Part shown: in pieces, positions 38,097-48,380 of the stretch
How the letters are laid out: every line of letters starts with the position of its first letter
Numbering within the stretch: the stretch's first letter is position 1
NCBI RefSeq assembly: GCF_000159435.1
Contig: NZ_GG693413.1
Span: 31,657-95,656 of the forward strand
DNA length: 64,000 nucleotides
Direction of reading: 5' to 3'
From: Limosilactobacillus vaginalis DSM 5837 = ATCC 49540
GTDB taxonomy: Bacteria; Bacillota; Bacilli; Lactobacillales; Lactobacillaceae
Position numbers and translations under genes: made by a program
The notes under the pieces: model-generated
What the model saw: only the letters and a program-made list of their open reading frames with translations
Database searches by the model: none
Told to the model about the DNA's origin: nothing

Positions 38097-39890
38097 ATGA
38101 GTAGTATAAAAATAATTCCATTTGGTGGAGTACGCGAAAATGGAAAAAATATGTACGCTGTCGAGATTGAAAATCAAATTTTCATTCTTGATGCTGGTTT
38201 AAAGTACCCTGAAAATGAATTAATGGGGATTGATGTTGTCATTCCTGACTGGGAATACCTCAAAAAGCGGAAGAACGATATTGTCGGTGTCTTCCTTACC
38301 CATGGACACGCTGACGCAATTGGTGCATTACCATACTTCTTAATGGATTTTGATGTTCCTGTTTTTGGTAGCGAAATGACAATTGCGTTAGCCAAATTAG
38401 CAGTCAAGGGGCATAAAGAAGTTAAAAAGTTTAATGACTTTCACGTTGTTGATGAGTCAACGGCAATTGATTTTAACGATGTTACCGTTTCTTTCTTTGC
38501 AACCACCCATACAATTCCAGAAACATTGGGGATTGTCCTAGAAACGTCTGAAGGAAACATTGTTTATACCGGTGACTTTAAGTTTGACCAAACCGCTAGC
38601 ACGGGGTACCAGACTGATCTTGCCCGGTTAGCTGAAATTGGCTCTCAAGGAGTTTTAGCATTGTTGAGTGACTCTGCCGGAGCAGGAATTACTGGTGCCT
38701 CAGCACGGGAAAAGGATATTGGTGAATATATCCTTGAAACGTTTAAGTACCAAAAAGGGCGGATTGTTGTTGCTAGTGTTGCTTCTAACATTATGCGGGT
38801 CCAACAAATTATTGATGCGGCTGTTAAGGTTGGTCGTAAATTAGTCCTTTCAGGTGAAGATATTGAGCAGATTATTGATACCGCAATGCAATTAGGTAAA
38901 TTAAAACTCCCTAAAGATCTGCTTATTAGTATGGAAGAGGCTAATGATCTTGAACCAGACCAAGTTGTGATCTTGGAAACCGGGAAGATGGGAGAACCAA
39001 TTAAGTCGCTCCAGCAGATTGCTAATGGGGATAATCCTAAGCTTCATTTGTCTGATAGCGATTTGGTCTTTGTTACAACGACGCCTTCATATGCCCAAGA
39101 AACCGAAGTCCAAAAGACTAAGGATATGATTTACCGGACCGGAGCTGAAGTTAAGTTCATTTCAGATGACCTTAACCCATCTGGACACGCAAATCAGAAT
39201 GACGAACAGCTGATGCTTAACTTTATGAAGCCAAAGTTCTTTATTCCAATTCAGGGTGAATATCGGTTATTAGATCGCCATGCAGAATTAGCTGAAGAGG
39301 TAGGAATCCCTGCAGAAAACATCTTCATTGTAAATAAGGGGGATGTCCTAACTTATAAGAACGGCAAATTCCATGTGGGTGAACACATTGATGTTGCTAA
39401 TACCATGATTGACGGGACGGGAATTGGTGATATTGGTAATATTGTTTTACGTGACCGTCGAGTATTATCTGAGGATGGAATCTTTGTTGTTGTCGCAACA
39501 ATTGACCGGAAGAATAAGAAGATCGTTGCTCGTCCGCAAATTACGTCTCGTGGTTTTGTCTTTGTTAAAACTAACCGGCAGTTGATGAAGCAGAGTGCTG
39601 ACTTAGTTGAGAAGGTTGTTCAAGAGAACTTGGATCAAAAGGAATTTGATTGGGGACACTTAAAACAAGATGTTCGAGAAAAATTAAACAGGTTCTTGTT
39701 TGACCAAACCAAACGGCACCCGGTAATTCTTCCGGTAATTATGGAAGTTAACCAAAATTCACGGAAAAAGGTTAGCGCTCAGAAGAATGAAGAGAATGAA
39801 CCTAGCAAACAGGATAATAAGAAAAAAGCAAAGCGGCATTCAGGTCGTGGTCGTGGCCGGAAACACCATGCCAAAAAGAATAATGCGTAA
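38097..39890 (+). CDS. rnjB: Ribonuclease J2
   Basis: 597 residues of the beta-CASP metallo-beta-lactamase RNase family. The first metal motif is THGHADAIGALPY, where RNase J1 has HGHEDHIGG; this loss of a ligand is typical of J2, the weaker partner of the J1-J2 complex. The C-terminal tail (about 560-597) is lysine/arginine rich (RHSGRGRGRKHHAKKNNA), suited to RNA or ribosome contact. Single gene with AAGGAG before the ATG. No rnjA is in the window. Confidence 0.92.
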   Translation: MSSIKIIPFGGVRENGKNMYAVEIENQIFILDAGLKYPENELMGIDVVIPDWEYLKKRKNDIVGVFLTHGHADAIGALPYFLMDFDVPVFGSEMTIALAKLAVKGHKEVKKFNDFHVVDESTAIDFNDVTVSFFATTHTIPETLGIVLETSEGNIVYTGDFKFDQTASTGYQTDLARLAEIGSQGVLALLSDSAGAGITGASAREKDIGEYILETFKYQKGRIVVASVASNIMRVQQIIDAAVKVGRKLVLSGEDIEQIIDTAMQLGKLKLPKDLLISMEEANDLEPDQVVILETGKMGEPIKSLQQIANGDNPKLHLSDSDLVFVTTTPSYAQETEVQKTKDMIYRTGAEVKFISDDLNPSGHANQNDEQLMLNFMKPKFFIPIQGEYRLLDRHAELAEEVGIPAENIFIVNKGDVLTYKNGKFHVGEHIDVANTMIDGTGIGDIGNIVLRDRRVLSEDGIFVVVATIDRKNKKIVARPQITSRGFVFVKTNRQLMKQSADLVEKVVQENLDQKEFDWGHLKQDVREKLNRFLFDQTKRHPVILPVIMEVNQNSRKKVSAQKNEENEPSKQDNKKKAKRHSGRGRGRKHHAKKNNA

Positions 39891-39977
39891 ATAATATTGG
39901 AGGAAATCAGGGAGTTGGGTATTTAGAACTAAGCTTCCTGGTTTCTTGATTTTAAAAGAGCTGAAGGTGAAGTAAAA

Positions 39978-40871
39978 ATGAATCCTGAACAAACAGAGCA
40001 ATTTGAAAAGGCTAAAAAACTTTTTGCGGAAAATAAATGGCGGGACGCAGCAACGATTTTGTTTGATTTACAAAATGAGGTGGATGATGAGCAACTCACC
40101 GAGTGGACAACAAGGGCGTTATATAACTCGAAGCAGTACAAACTTGCCTATCAAGTTGCCACTCAAGATCCCCAAGTGTTTGCAAATGATGTGAAGTTCC
40201 TTGTTCAGGTTGGATTAAAGGCTCAGCATTTTATTTCTACGCGAGCAATGATTTTACGTCAGCCAGAGGAAGTAATTGCTAAACTGCTTCCCCTCGTTCA
40301 ACGGGCGGAATTGAACTATCGTCAAGAATTTAAGGCAACAATTCAAAACCAGCTTCGGACTTTCTACCACCTTGGCGATTACCCGTTAGAAGAACAACGA
40401 AAGCGACTATTAGCTGCTGACCAGCTCCCATTAGCTGACTTTATGGTTGGCGCAAAGTTTTTGCTTCGTGATCCATTTACCCAACAATTTGTTAGGGCTG
40501 ATATTTTAAATATATTGCAGCAGCTTAAATGCCAGGAGAAAATTACAATGCTATGTATCGATCAGAAAGAACATTTAATTATTCCTAATAATTTACCGAC
40601 CGCTTACCAAGATTCGGTAATTGTTAAGTGTCAGCAAATATTAAGCAAGCGACTAGGACAAACTGACCCGCAAATTTTGAGAGCATTGCAAATTCAACTA
40701 GATCTTCAAGCAATCCTATTAAACCCGTTAATTGATAAGATCATTACCGATCCAGAACAGTGGATTGATGTAATGTATAAGCGAGCTACTACAGGTGAAT
40801 ATAGTGGCAAAAACGAACAAATTATCCACTGGCAGAAAAGACTAAATCAGTTCATTGATAAATTACAATAA
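39978..40871 (+). CDS. TPR-like protein of unknown function upstream of tuf
   Basis: 297 residues, soluble and helical. The N-terminal 75 residues look like TPR units (EKAKKLFAENKWRDAATILFD; TRALYNSKQYKLAYQVAT); the rest is helical without a motif I recognise. AAGGTGAAG precedes the ATG. It lies between rnjB and tuf on the same strand, 186 bases ahead of tuf, which has its own promoter. Function unknown. Confidence 0.75.
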   Translation: MNPEQTEQFEKAKKLFAENKWRDAATILFDLQNEVDDEQLTEWTTRALYNSKQYKLAYQVATQDPQVFANDVKFLVQVGLKAQHFISTRAMILRQPEEVIAKLLPLVQRAELNYRQEFKATIQNQLRTFYHLGDYPLEEQRKRLLAADQLPLADFMVGAKFLLRDPFTQQFVRADILNILQQLKCQEKITMLCIDQKEHLIIPNNLPTAYQDSVIVKCQQILSKRLGQTDPQILRALQIQLDLQAILLNPLIDKIITDPEQWIDVMYKRATTGEYSGKNEQIIHWQKRLNQFIDKLQ

Positions 40872-40953
40872 AAACATGAATTAAATTATTTACAAATTGG
40901 CAGATAGTTGATATTATGTTATAGAATTCTTCTTGAGAGCCATTTGATTAATC

Positions 40954-40982
40954 TTTTCATTGGCGAAAAGAAGTAGTACAAT
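40954..40982 (+). promoter_or_regulatory. Promoter candidate for tuf
   Basis: TTTTCA (40954-40959) and TACAAT (40977-40982), 17-base spacer. The leader that follows holds a 10-bp hairpin (TCAGTTATTT with GAAATGACTGG) ahead of the AGGAGG site. Confidence 0.55.
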
Positions 40983-41057
40983 ATCCATAAGGGTGTGTCA
41001 GTTATTTTTCTGAAATGACTGGCATTATACTTGTAAATTCACAGGAGGTTTTCATTA

Positions 41058-42248
41058 ATGGCTGAAAAAGAACATTATGAACGTACAAAGCCCCATGTAA
41101 ACATTGGTACTATTGGCCACGTTGACCATGGGAAGACTACTTTAACTGCTGCTATCACTAAGGTATTATCAGAAAAGGGCTTGGCTAAGGCTGAAGACTA
41201 CGCTGATATCGATGCAGCTCCAGAAGAAAAGGAACGTGGTATCACTATTAACACTGCCCACGTTGAATACGAAACTGAAAAGCGTCACTATGCTCACATC
41301 GACGCTCCAGGTCACGCGGACTACGTTAAGAACATGATCACCGGTGCCGCACAAATGGATGGTGCTATCCTTGTTGTTGCCGCAACTGATGGTCCTATGC
41401 CACAAACTCGTGAACACATTCTTCTTGCCCGTCAGGTTGGTGTTCAATACATCGTTGTATTCTTGAACAAGACTGACTTGGTTGACGATGATGAATTGGT
41501 TGACTTGGTTGAAATGGAAGTTCGTGACTTACTTAGCGAATACGATTTCCCTGGTGACGATGTTCCAGTTATTCGTGGTTCTGCTCTTAAGGCACTTGAA
41601 GGTGACCCAGAACAAGAAAAGGTTATCCTTCACTTGATGGATGTTATTGATGACTACATCCCAACTCCAAAGCGTCCTACTGACAAGCCATTCATGATGC
41701 CTGTCGAAGACGTCTTCACTATTACTGGTCGTGGTACTGTTGCTTCTGGTCGTATCGACCGTGGTACTGTTAAGATCGGTGACGAAGTTGAAATCGTTGG
41801 TTTGACTGACGACGTTCTTAAGTCAACTGTTACTGGTTTGGAAATGTTCCACAAGACTCTTGATCTTGGTGAAGCTGGGGACAACGTTGGTGTATTGCTT
41901 CGTGGTATTTCACACGATCAAATCGAACGTGGTCAAGTTCTTGCTGAACCAGGTTCCATCCAAACTCACAAGAAGTTCAAGGGTGAAGTTTATGTTATGA
42001 CCAAGGAAGAAGGGGGCCGTCACACTCCATTCTTCTCAAACTACCGTCCACAATTCTACTTCCACACAACTGATGTTACTGGTACTATTGAATTACCAGA
42101 TGGTGTAGAAATGGTTATGCCTGGTGATAACGTAACATTCACTGTTGAATTACAAAAGCCAGTTGCCCTTGAAAAGGGTCTTAAGTTCACTATTCGTGAA
42201 GGTGGACACACTGTTGGTGCCGGTGTTGTATCCGACGTCTTAGACTAA
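41058..42248 (+). CDS. tuf: Elongation factor Tu
   Basis: 396 residues. GTPase that brings aminoacyl-tRNA to the ribosome. G1 GHVDHGKTT (residues 20-28), the switch segment [15 protein letters not shown]3 DAPGHADY and G4 NKTD are present. Very biased codons and a strong AGGAGG site fit high expression. It stands alone rather than in a str operon, as in lactobacilli, and ends in a strong terminator. Confidence 0.99.
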   Translation: MAEKEHYERTKPHVNIGTIGHVDHGKTTLTAAITKVLSEKGLAKAEDYADIDAAPEEKERGITINTAHVEYETEKRHYAHIDAPGHADYVKNMITGAAQMDGAILVVAATDGPMPQTREHILLARQVGVQYIVVFLNKTDLVDDDELVDLVEMEVRDLLSEYDFPGDDVPVIRGSALKALEGDPEQEKVILHLMDVIDDYIPTPKRPTDKPFMMPVEDVFTITGRGTVASGRIDRGTVKIGDEVEIVGLTDDVLKSTVTGLEMFHKTLDLGEAGDNVGVLLRGISHDQIERGQVLAEPGSIQTHKKFKGEVYVMTKEEGGRHTPFFSNYRPQFYFHTTDVTGTIELPDGVEMVMPGDNVTFTVELQKPVALEKGLKFTIREGGHTVGAGVVSDVLD

Positions 42249-42270
42249 TTTAATTATTAGTTTTAGTGAG

Positions 42271-42302
42271 AAAAAGGTTCGGTTTCCGAGCCTTTTTTGT
42301 TT
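42271..42302 (+). terminator. Terminator after tuf
   Basis: AAAAGGTTCGG pairs with CCGAGCCTTTT (one G-T pair), ending in TTTTTTGTTTTT. Confidence 0.85.
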
Positions 42303-42335
42303 TTAAATTTTTATCTGATCGAATTTCTTGATTAG

Positions 42336-42364
42336 TTGCAATTACTACTTACGTACGGTAAACT
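42336..42364 (+). promoter_or_regulatory. Promoter of tig
   Basis: TTGCAA (42336-42341), 17-base spacer, TAAACT (42359-42364), 67 bases before the ATG. Confidence 0.6.
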
Positions 42365-42430
42365 AGTAGAGTATGTAAAGACCAGCCTGATTAGTGTTTG
42401 GTCAATCTGATGTATATTGGAGGAAATAAA

Positions 42431-43747
42431 ATGTCAGCAAAATGGGAACGCGATAGCGACGCCAGCAAAGGTACTTTGACATTTGAAATCGATGTCGACA
42501 CTATTAAGAAGGGACTTGACGAAGCCTTCGTAGAAACCAAGAAGAAGATTACTGTTCCAGGTTTCCGTAAGGGTCGGGTACCACGTCAAATTTTTGACCA
42601 AATGTACGGTGAAGAATCACTTTACCAAGATGCCTTAAACAAGGTATTGCCACAAGCTTACAGTGATGCTGTTAAGGAAGCTGGTATTGAACCTGTTGCT
42701 CAACCACAAATTAATATCAAGAGCATGGACAAGGATCAACCTTGGGTATTGACTGCTAGTGTTGACGTTAAGCCAGAAGTAAAGCTTGGCGACTACAAGG
42801 GAATGGAAGTTCCAAAGCAAGACACTACAGTTAGTGATGCTGACGTTGACGCTGAACTTGAAAAGAAGCGTCAACAACAAGCAGAACTTGTATTGAAGGA
42901 AGGCAAGCCAGCCGAAAAGGGCGACACTGTTGTTATCGACTACGAAGGTAGCATTGATGGCAAGAAGTTTGATGGTGGCTCCGCTGACAACTACTCCCTT
43001 GAATTAGGTTCAGGATCATTTATTCCTGGCTTTGAAGATCAATTGATTGGTCACAACACCGACGATGATGTTGATGTTAAGGTTACATTCCCTGAAGATT
43101 ACCATGCTAAAGACTTAGCTGGTAAGGAAGCTATCTTCAAGGTAAAGGTTCACGAAATCAAGGAAAAGCAACTTCCAGAACTTGATGATGACTTTGCTAA
43201 GGATGTTGACGAAGATGTTGATACTCTTGCCGAATTAAAGGACAAGACTAAGAAGGAATTACAAGAAAACAAGGACAACCAAGCTAAGGCTGCTATTGAA
43301 GATGCAGCAATTAACGCTGCGGTTGAAAATGCCGAAATTCAAGATATTCCACAATCAATGTTGGATGAAGACACTAACCGTCAAATGCAACAATACTTAG
43401 CTGGAATGCAACAACAAGGTATTAGCCCACAAATGTACTTCCAAATCACTGGTACTAAGGAAGATGATTTGAAGAAGCAATTCGCTGCTGATGCTGCACA
43501 ACGGGTTAAGACTAACTTAGTTCTTGAAGCAATCGTTGATGATGCAGACTTATCTGCAACCGAAGATGAAATCAAGGATGAAATTAGTGATCTTGCTAAG
43601 CAATACGGCATGAAGGAAGACCAAGTTAAGAATGCTTTGTCTGAAGACATGCTTACACATGACATTAAGATCCGGAAGGCTGTTGACTTGGTTGCTGACT
43701 CAGCTAAGCAAGTTGAAAAGGCCGATGATAAGAAGGAAGATAAGTAA
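42431..43747 (+). CDS. tig: Trigger factor (ribosome-bound chaperone, prolyl isomerase)
   Basis: 438 residues from ATG 42431 ([20 protein letters not shown]), after GGAGGA; starts upstream of it lack a site. N-terminal ribosome-binding domain with the signature GFRKGRVPR (near residue 43), central FKBP-type isomerase domain (about 160-240: [20 protein letters not shown]), and a helical C-terminal chaperone domain rich in E and K. It lies before clpX, the normal Firmicutes order. Confidence 0.98.
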   Translation: MSAKWERDSDASKGTLTFEIDVDTIKKGLDEAFVETKKKITVPGFRKGRVPRQIFDQMYGEESLYQDALNKVLPQAYSDAVKEAGIEPVAQPQINIKSMDKDQPWVLTASVDVKPEVKLGDYKGMEVPKQDTTVSDADVDAELEKKRQQQAELVLKEGKPAEKGDTVVIDYEGSIDGKKFDGGSADNYSLELGSGSFIPGFEDQLIGHNTDDDVDVKVTFPEDYHAKDLAGKEAIFKVKVHEIKEKQLPELDDDFAKDVDEDVDTLAELKDKTKKELQENKDNQAKAAIEDAAINAAVENAEIQDIPQSMLDEDTNRQMQQYLAGMQQQGISPQMYFQITGTKEDDLKKQFAADAAQRVKTNLVLEAIVDDADLSATEDEIKDEISDLAKQYGMKEDQVKNALSEDMLTHDIKIRKAVDLVADSAKQVEKADDKKEDK

Positions 43748-43781
43748 TCGATCCTATTATCAGTTAAATAATATTTAAGCG

Positions 43782-43821
43782 CGAAAAGCATGGGAAGTGT
43801 TTATTTGTCCCATGCTTTCGT
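43782..43821 (+). terminator. Hairpin after tig, probable terminator
   Basis: CGAAAAGCATGGGA pairs with TCCCATGCTTTCG; the T run is poor. Confidence 0.55.
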
Positions 43822-43832
43822 AGTTGCAAATA

Positions 43833-43873
43833 GGCTTCAAGAGTTCGTTTTTTCTAAGCAAGCTCTTGAAGCC
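43833..43873. repeat. Perfect 11-bp inverted repeat upstream of clpX
   Basis: GGCTTCAAGAG (43833-43843) pairs with CTCTTGAAGCC (43863-43873) across a 19-base T-rich loop. It has no T run after it. It lies about 120 bases before clpX, so it may be an operator, an RNA element or part of the tig 3' end. Confidence 0.5.
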
Positions 43874-43995
43874 ATTTGTGTTACTGTGACATTCGTGTTA
43901 ATTTAATTTTGATTATTTTTGTAAACTAATCATTCGAATTAATCAGTTAAGTTTGTTATTATTAAAACAGTATATTTAATAGGAGGCTACAATCC

Positions 43996-45249
43996 ATGTT
44001 TGAAGATACTAGTGGTATGGATTCAGTCCACTGTTCATTTTGTGGTAAATCGCAGGATGAGGTAAAAAAGATTGTTGCGGGCCCTGGGGTTTACATCTGT
44101 AATGAATGTGTTGCCCTATGCCAAGAAATTATTGATCAAGAACTTGAAGAGGACCGTAAAAACAGTACGTTTAAAGTCCCAACACCTGAAGAAATCATGA
44201 GCAAGCTTGATGACTATGTAATTGGGCAGTCTGATGCTAAGAAGACCCTTTCTGTTGCGGTTTATAACCACTACAAACGGGTTAATGCGATGACAACTGG
44301 GGATAATAATGATACCGAATTGCAAAAGAGTAACATTGCAGTAATTGGACCAACTGGTTCGGGGAAAACCTACTTAGCTCAATCACTAGCACGGATTCTA
44401 AACGTTCCTTTTGCAATTGCCGATGCAACCACATTAACCGAAGCAGGGTATGTCGGTGAAGATGTTGAAAACATTATCTTAAAGCTTCTTCAGGCTGCAA
44501 ACTTCGATGTTGAAGCGGCTGAAAAGGGAATTATCTATATCGATGAAATTGATAAGATCGCGAAGAAGAGTGAAAATGTTTCAATTACTCGTGATGTTTC
44601 CGGTGAAGGTGTTCAACAGGCTCTCTTGAAGATCCTTGAAGGGACCATCGCTAATGTTCCTCCTCAAGGTGGTCGGAAACACCCTCAACAGGAATTTATT
44701 CAGGTTGATACCAAGAACATTCTCTTTATTGTCGGTGGTGCATTTGATGGAATCGAGACAATTGTTAAGGAACGTCTTGGTGATAAGACAATCGGCTTTG
44801 GGACGAATTCTGATGAGGCTGCTAATGTTACCGAAAAGAATATTTTGCAACACGTTATTCCTGAAGATCTCCTGAAATTTGGGTTGATTCCAGAATTTAT
44901 TGGTCGTCTCCCGGTAATGACGGCATTACAAAAGCTCGATGAAGATGATCTTGTCCGGATTTTAACTGAACCGAAAAATGCGCTTGTTAAGCAGTATCAA
45001 GAATTAATTCGTCTTGATGGCAGTCAGTTAACCTTTACGGATGGAGCATTACGTGCAATGGCTCAATTAGCAATTAAGCGAAACACCGGGGCCCGGGGTC
45101 TTCGTTCGATTATTGAAGGAGTTATGCGTGATGTAATGTTTGATTTGCCAAGTCGGAAGGACGTTGAAAAGGTAATTATCGACAAGCGTTGTGTTACTCA
45201 ACACACAGAGCCACGATACATTATGAAGGGCGAAAAGGAAGCTTCATAA
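43996..45249 (+). CDS. clpX: ATP-dependent protease ATPase subunit ClpX
   Basis: 417 residues. AAA+ unfoldase that feeds ClpP. The N-terminal zinc domain has CSFCG and CNEC with VALCQE. Walker A is [11 protein letters not shown] (near residue 118), Walker [14 protein letters not shown], with the loop [10 protein letters not shown] and sensor [16 protein letters not shown] precedes the ATG. It is 24 bases ahead of engB. Confidence 0.98.
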   Translation: MFEDTSGMDSVHCSFCGKSQDEVKKIVAGPGVYICNECVALCQEIIDQELEEDRKNSTFKVPTPEEIMSKLDDYVIGQSDAKKTLSVAVYNHYKRVNAMTTGDNNDTELQKSNIAVIGPTGSGKTYLAQSLARILNVPFAIADATTLTEAGYVGEDVENIILKLLQAANFDVEAAEKGIIYIDEIDKIAKKSENVSITRDVSGEGVQQALLKILEGTIANVPPQGGRKHPQQEFIQVDTKNILFIVGGAFDGIETIVKERLGDKTIGFGTNSDEAANVTEKNILQHVIPEDLLKFGLIPEFIGRLPVMTALQKLDEDDLVRILTEPKNALVKQYQELIRLDGSQLTFTDGALRAMAQLAIKRNTGARGLRSIIEGVMRDVMFDLPSRKDVEKVIIDKRCVTQHTEPRYIMKGEKEAS

Positions 45250-45273
45250 TCTAAGAAAGGTGTGTGCAAGGCA

Positions 45274-45870
45274 GTGCAAGTCAATAATGTTGATTTAACG
45301 ATCAGTGCAGTAGAATCTAAACAGTACCCTGCAACTAATTACCCAGAAATTGCTCTTGTTGGCCGTTCCAACGTTGGTAAGTCGTCATTAACCAATGTCC
45401 TTATCAATCGACGAAACTTTGCTCATACGTCTAGCCAGCCGGGGAAGACGCAAACGTTAAACTTCTATAATGTTGAAGATGAACTTTACTTTGTTGATGT
45501 TCCTGGTTATGGTTACGCAAAAGTTTCTAAAAAGGAACGGGAACGATTTGGTAAGATGATTGAGGAATATCTAACAACACGTCAACAATTACGTGGCGTT
45601 ATTCAATTGGTTGATGGTCGACACAAACCAACAGCTGATGATGTTTCAATGTATCAGTGGCTTGCTTATTATGACATTCCAACCTTAATTGTTGGTACAA
45701 AGATTGATAAAGTTAAGCCAAACGCCCGAAACCGGGTAAAAAATGATATTATCAAAACGCTGGACTTAACACCTAAGACACCATTGGTATTATTCTCTGC
45801 TGTTAAAAAGCAAGGGAAGGATCAAGTGTGGAATTGGATTGAGCAGCGAATTGGGGAGGAACAGAATTAA
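45274..45870 (+). CDS. engB: Ribosome biogenesis GTPase EngB (YsxC)
   Basis: 198 residues. GTPase for 50S assembly. GTG 45274 gives MQVNNVDLTISAVESKQYP, the usual start; a GTG at 45262 is one base from the AAAGG site. G1 GRSNVGKSS, G3 DVPGYGYA, G4 GTKIDK. It overlaps the MazG-like gene by one base, and the clpX-engB link is conserved. Confidence 0.96.
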   Translation: MQVNNVDLTISAVESKQYPATNYPEIALVGRSNVGKSSLTNVLINRRNFAHTSSQPGKTQTLNFYNVEDELYFVDVPGYGYAKVSKKERERFGKMIEEYLTTRQQLRGVIQLVDGRHKPTADDVSMYQWLAYYDIPTLIVGTKIDKVKPNARNRVKNDIIKTLDLTPKTPLVLFSAVKKQGKDQVWNWIEQRIGEEQN

Positions 45871-46169
45871 TGGATTTTGATCAATACCAAAATGCAGCAA
45901 AGCGGACGCTCTATGGTAATGAACAAGTATTAACTAATTGCGCGTTAGGATTAGCTGGCGAATCTGGTCAGGTAGTTGACCTAGTAAAGAACTATACCTT
46001 CCGTGGTCGTAAATTAGATCGCCAACAACTTATTCATGAAATGGGTGATGTTCTTTGGTATCTTTCACAAATTGCCGAATGGGCTGATATTCCGTTTGAT
46101 GAAGTTGCTAAGACTAACATTAATGAATTAAATAAACGTTATCCACAAGGGTTTAAGAAGCAGGATTAA
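45870..46169 (+). CDS. MazG-like nucleotide pyrophosphohydrolase domain protein
   Basis: 99 residues, a single all-alpha MazG-like domain. The metal region GLAGESGQVVDLVK and HEMGDVLWYLSQIAEWAD are recognisable. The usual GEAGE is GESGQ here, so one Glu ligand is replaced. It probably cleans up non-canonical NTPs or dNTPs. The ATG overlaps the engB stop. Confidence 0.82.
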   Translation: MDFDQYQNAAKRTLYGNEQVLTNCALGLAGESGQVVDLVKNYTFRGRKLDRQQLIHEMGDVLWYLSQIAEWADIPFDEVAKTNINELNKRYPQGFKKQD

Positions 46170-46177
46170 CTAACACA

Positions 46178-46222
46178 AAAGCGGCAAGAATGGTCTCAAT
46201 TAGCACCACTCTTGTCGCTTTA
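46178..46222. terminator. Bidirectional terminator
   Basis: AAAGCGGCAAGAATGGT (46178-46194) pairs with ACCACTCTTGTCGCTTT (46205-46221) with two imperfect pairs. It lies between the MazG-like gene and the convergent small gene. Confidence 0.75.
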
Positions 46223-46225
46223 CTA

Positions 46226-46366
46226 TTACTTGTTATTATCTTTCTTCTCGGCTGTTTTTTTGTCCTTTTCAGCATCTTTGGGTTGCTTTTTAGTCTTTTT
46301 GGGATCAACCGCAAATTGATCGAACAGCTTATCTAATTGCATACTGCGTCGGGTAACAAGTCCCAT
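46226..46366 (-). CDS. Small lysine-rich protein, 46 residues
   Basis: The minus strand codes MGLVTRRSMQLDKLFDQFAV followed by a tail of mostly K, D, E and Q ending KKDNNK. GAGGAGAG stands 9 bases before the ATG and a terminator follows the stop. The N-terminus (MGL..., then LDKLFDQFA) resembles the SPJ_0845 small protein family of lactobacilli and streptococci as I recall it. Function unknown; probably real given its site and terminator. Confidence 0.7.
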   Translation of the reverse strand: MGLVTRRSMQLDKLFDQFAVDPKKTKKQPKDAEKDKKTAEKKDNNK

Positions 46367-46503
46367 CTTCAACACTCTCCTCTAGTTTTTTCATACTCTA
46401 GCATAAAAAAGACTGAAAGTACAATTATCTGGACAGATCCTTTGCGTTGTTCCTTTGAATTAACGTATAATTAATACTTAGCAATTTAAGTGGAGGAATC
46501 TTT

Positions 46504-48315
46504 ATGGCAAGTGAACACCTTGAACATAAACTGGCATTATTACCGGATAAACCTGGTTGTTATTTGATGAAAAACATCAATGACCAGATTATCTATGTCG
46601 GCAAAGCCAAAAACTTAAAGAATCGGGTTCGCTCTTATTTTAAGAGTTCTCATACGGGGAAAGTGGCGAAAATGGTTTCTGAGGTTGCTGATTTTGAAAC
46701 GATCGTGACCTCAACCAATAAGGAATCGTTTTTACTGGAAATTACGTTAATTCAAAAGCACCAACCGTACTTCAATATTAGACTAAAACGTGGAACTGGT
46801 TATCCGTATATCAAGATTACCAATGAACGGGATCCACGGACAATGATTACGGGTCAGGTAAAGAAGGATGGCGCTTACTACTTTGGGCCTTATCCAAATG
46901 TTTATGCTGCTGAAGAAACACTTCATTTCATTCAGAAAGTATATCCTCTGCGGCGCTGTAATGGCTACCAAAATCGACCGTGCTTGTATTACCATATGGG
47001 ACAATGTCTTGGTGCCTGCTTTAAAACTGTCCCCCGTGAAGAATATGATGAGCAGATTAAGCGAATCAAATCATTTTTGAACGGAAATACAGCTACTGTG
47101 AAGCGTCGACTAACCAAGCAAATGGAAGAGGCAGCAGCAAATTTAGAGTTTGAACGTGCAGCCGAAATTCGCGATCAGTTACACTACATTAAAGTAACGG
47201 TTGAAAAGCAGAAGATTATTTCTAACGATAAAACGCCACGGGATCTCTTTAATTTCTATATGGATAAGGGTTGGTTGTCTATCCAAGTATTCTTTATTCG
47301 TCAGGCGCGTTTGATGAAGCGAGAAAAACGGTTATTTCCGGTTGTTGATACCGATGTCGAAGAGATGACCAGCTTTATTCTGCAATTTTATAATCGCCGA
47401 AATAATGTTTTACCAAAAGAAATTCTTTTGCCCCACGGACTCCCGAATAAAGAAATTAGTGAAATCTTAGGGGTACCAGTAAGAACGCCCGTTCGGGGAA
47501 AAAAACGTGATTTAATGGCGATGGCACGTGAAAATGCCCAACTATCTCTTGATGAAAAGTTTCGACTCCTTGAACTTGATACCAAGAAGACAACTGGTGC
47601 AATGAAAGAAATTACCGATGCGTTAGGATTGCCAGAGGGACATAAGATTGAGGCCTTTGATCACTCGCATATTCAGGGAGCCGATCCCGTTAGTGCAATG
47701 GTTGTTTTCGTTGATGGCGAACCAGCAAAGAAACTTTATCGAAAGTATAAGCTGAAGAGTGTGATTAATCATGCTGATGAAGCTGCCAGTACACGAGAGG
47801 TAATCCGCCGACGTTATTCACGGCTGTTAAAAGAAAATAAGCCAATGCCTGACATGATCTTCATGGATGGTGGTGAAATTCAGATGAACGCGGTTAAGGA
47901 TGTGCTTGAAAACGAACTCGGTCTGGATATTCCAGTAGTGGGGATGGTCAAAAACGATAAACATAAGACGGCTGACCTCCTTTTTGGCGATCATGATGAA
48001 CATATTAATTTAAATCCACGGAGCCAGGGCTTTTACCTTGTTCAACGGATCCAAGACGAAGTTCACCGCTTTGCAATTACCTTCCACCGGCGAGTTCATG
48101 CCCGTCATTCGATGGCTTCAAGATTGGATGCAATTAAGGGGGTCGGGCCGCGCACCCGAACAAAATTGCTGCAAAAGTATGGGTCAATTACCAAAATTGC
48201 AGCAGCCCCAATCGAGGATATTCATTCATTAGGAATTAATATGAAGACCGCCCAGCTAATTAAAGTTTCCCTTCAAGGAAATGCTGAAGTAGCTAAGGGT
48301 AGTAGCCATGATTGA
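46504..48315 (+). CDS. uvrC: Excinuclease ABC subunit C
   Basis: 603 residues. Makes both incisions in nucleotide excision repair. GIY-YIG nuclease at the N-terminus ([20 protein letters not shown], 3' cut), UVR domain for UvrB ([15 protein letters not shown]), an RNase H-like domain ([20 protein letters not shown]) for the 5' cut and C-terminal helix-hairpin-helix ([18 protein letters not shown]). Length normal. Precedes obg by 65 bases. Confidence 0.97.
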   Translation: MASEHLEHKLALLPDKPGCYLMKNINDQIIYVGKAKNLKNRVRSYFKSSHTGKVAKMVSEVADFETIVTSTNKESFLLEITLIQKHQPYFNIRLKRGTGYPYIKITNERDPRTMITGQVKKDGAYYFGPYPNVYAAEETLHFIQKVYPLRRCNGYQNRPCLYYHMGQCLGACFKTVPREEYDEQIKRIKSFLNGNTATVKRRLTKQMEEAAANLEFERAAEIRDQLHYIKVTVEKQKIISNDKTPRDLFNFYMDKGWLSIQVFFIRQARLMKREKRLFPVVDTDVEEMTSFILQFYNRRNNVLPKEILLPHGLPNKEISEILGVPVRTPVRGKKRDLMAMARENAQLSLDEKFRLLELDTKKTTGAMKEITDALGLPEGHKIEAFDHSHIQGADPVSAMVVFVDGEPAKKLYRKYKLKSVINHADEAASTREVIRRRYSRLLKENKPMPDMIFMDGGEIQMNAVKDVLENELGLDIPVVGMVKNDKHKTADLLFGDHDEHINLNPRSQGFYLVQRIQDEVHRFAITFHRRVHARHSMASRLDAIKGVGPRTRTKLLQKYGSITKIAAAPIEDIHSLGINMKTAQLIKVSLQGNAEVAKGSSHD

Positions 48316-48380
48316 TTTTGACGCTGGTAATTTTTTCCAATATACTTGTAGTTAGAACAGAAGAACGGAGAAATCAACTT

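Noticed and set aside
38097..39890. RNase J with an inactivating mutation (HGHADA in place of HGHEDH)
   Set aside because: This change is the normal state of the J2 subfamily, not a defect of this gene.
45870..46366. Toxin-antitoxin pair (MazG-like gene plus small lysine-rich gene)
   Set aside because: The genes converge, have separate signals, and MazG-like enzymes are housekeeping proteins linked to engB; nothing indicates a toxin.
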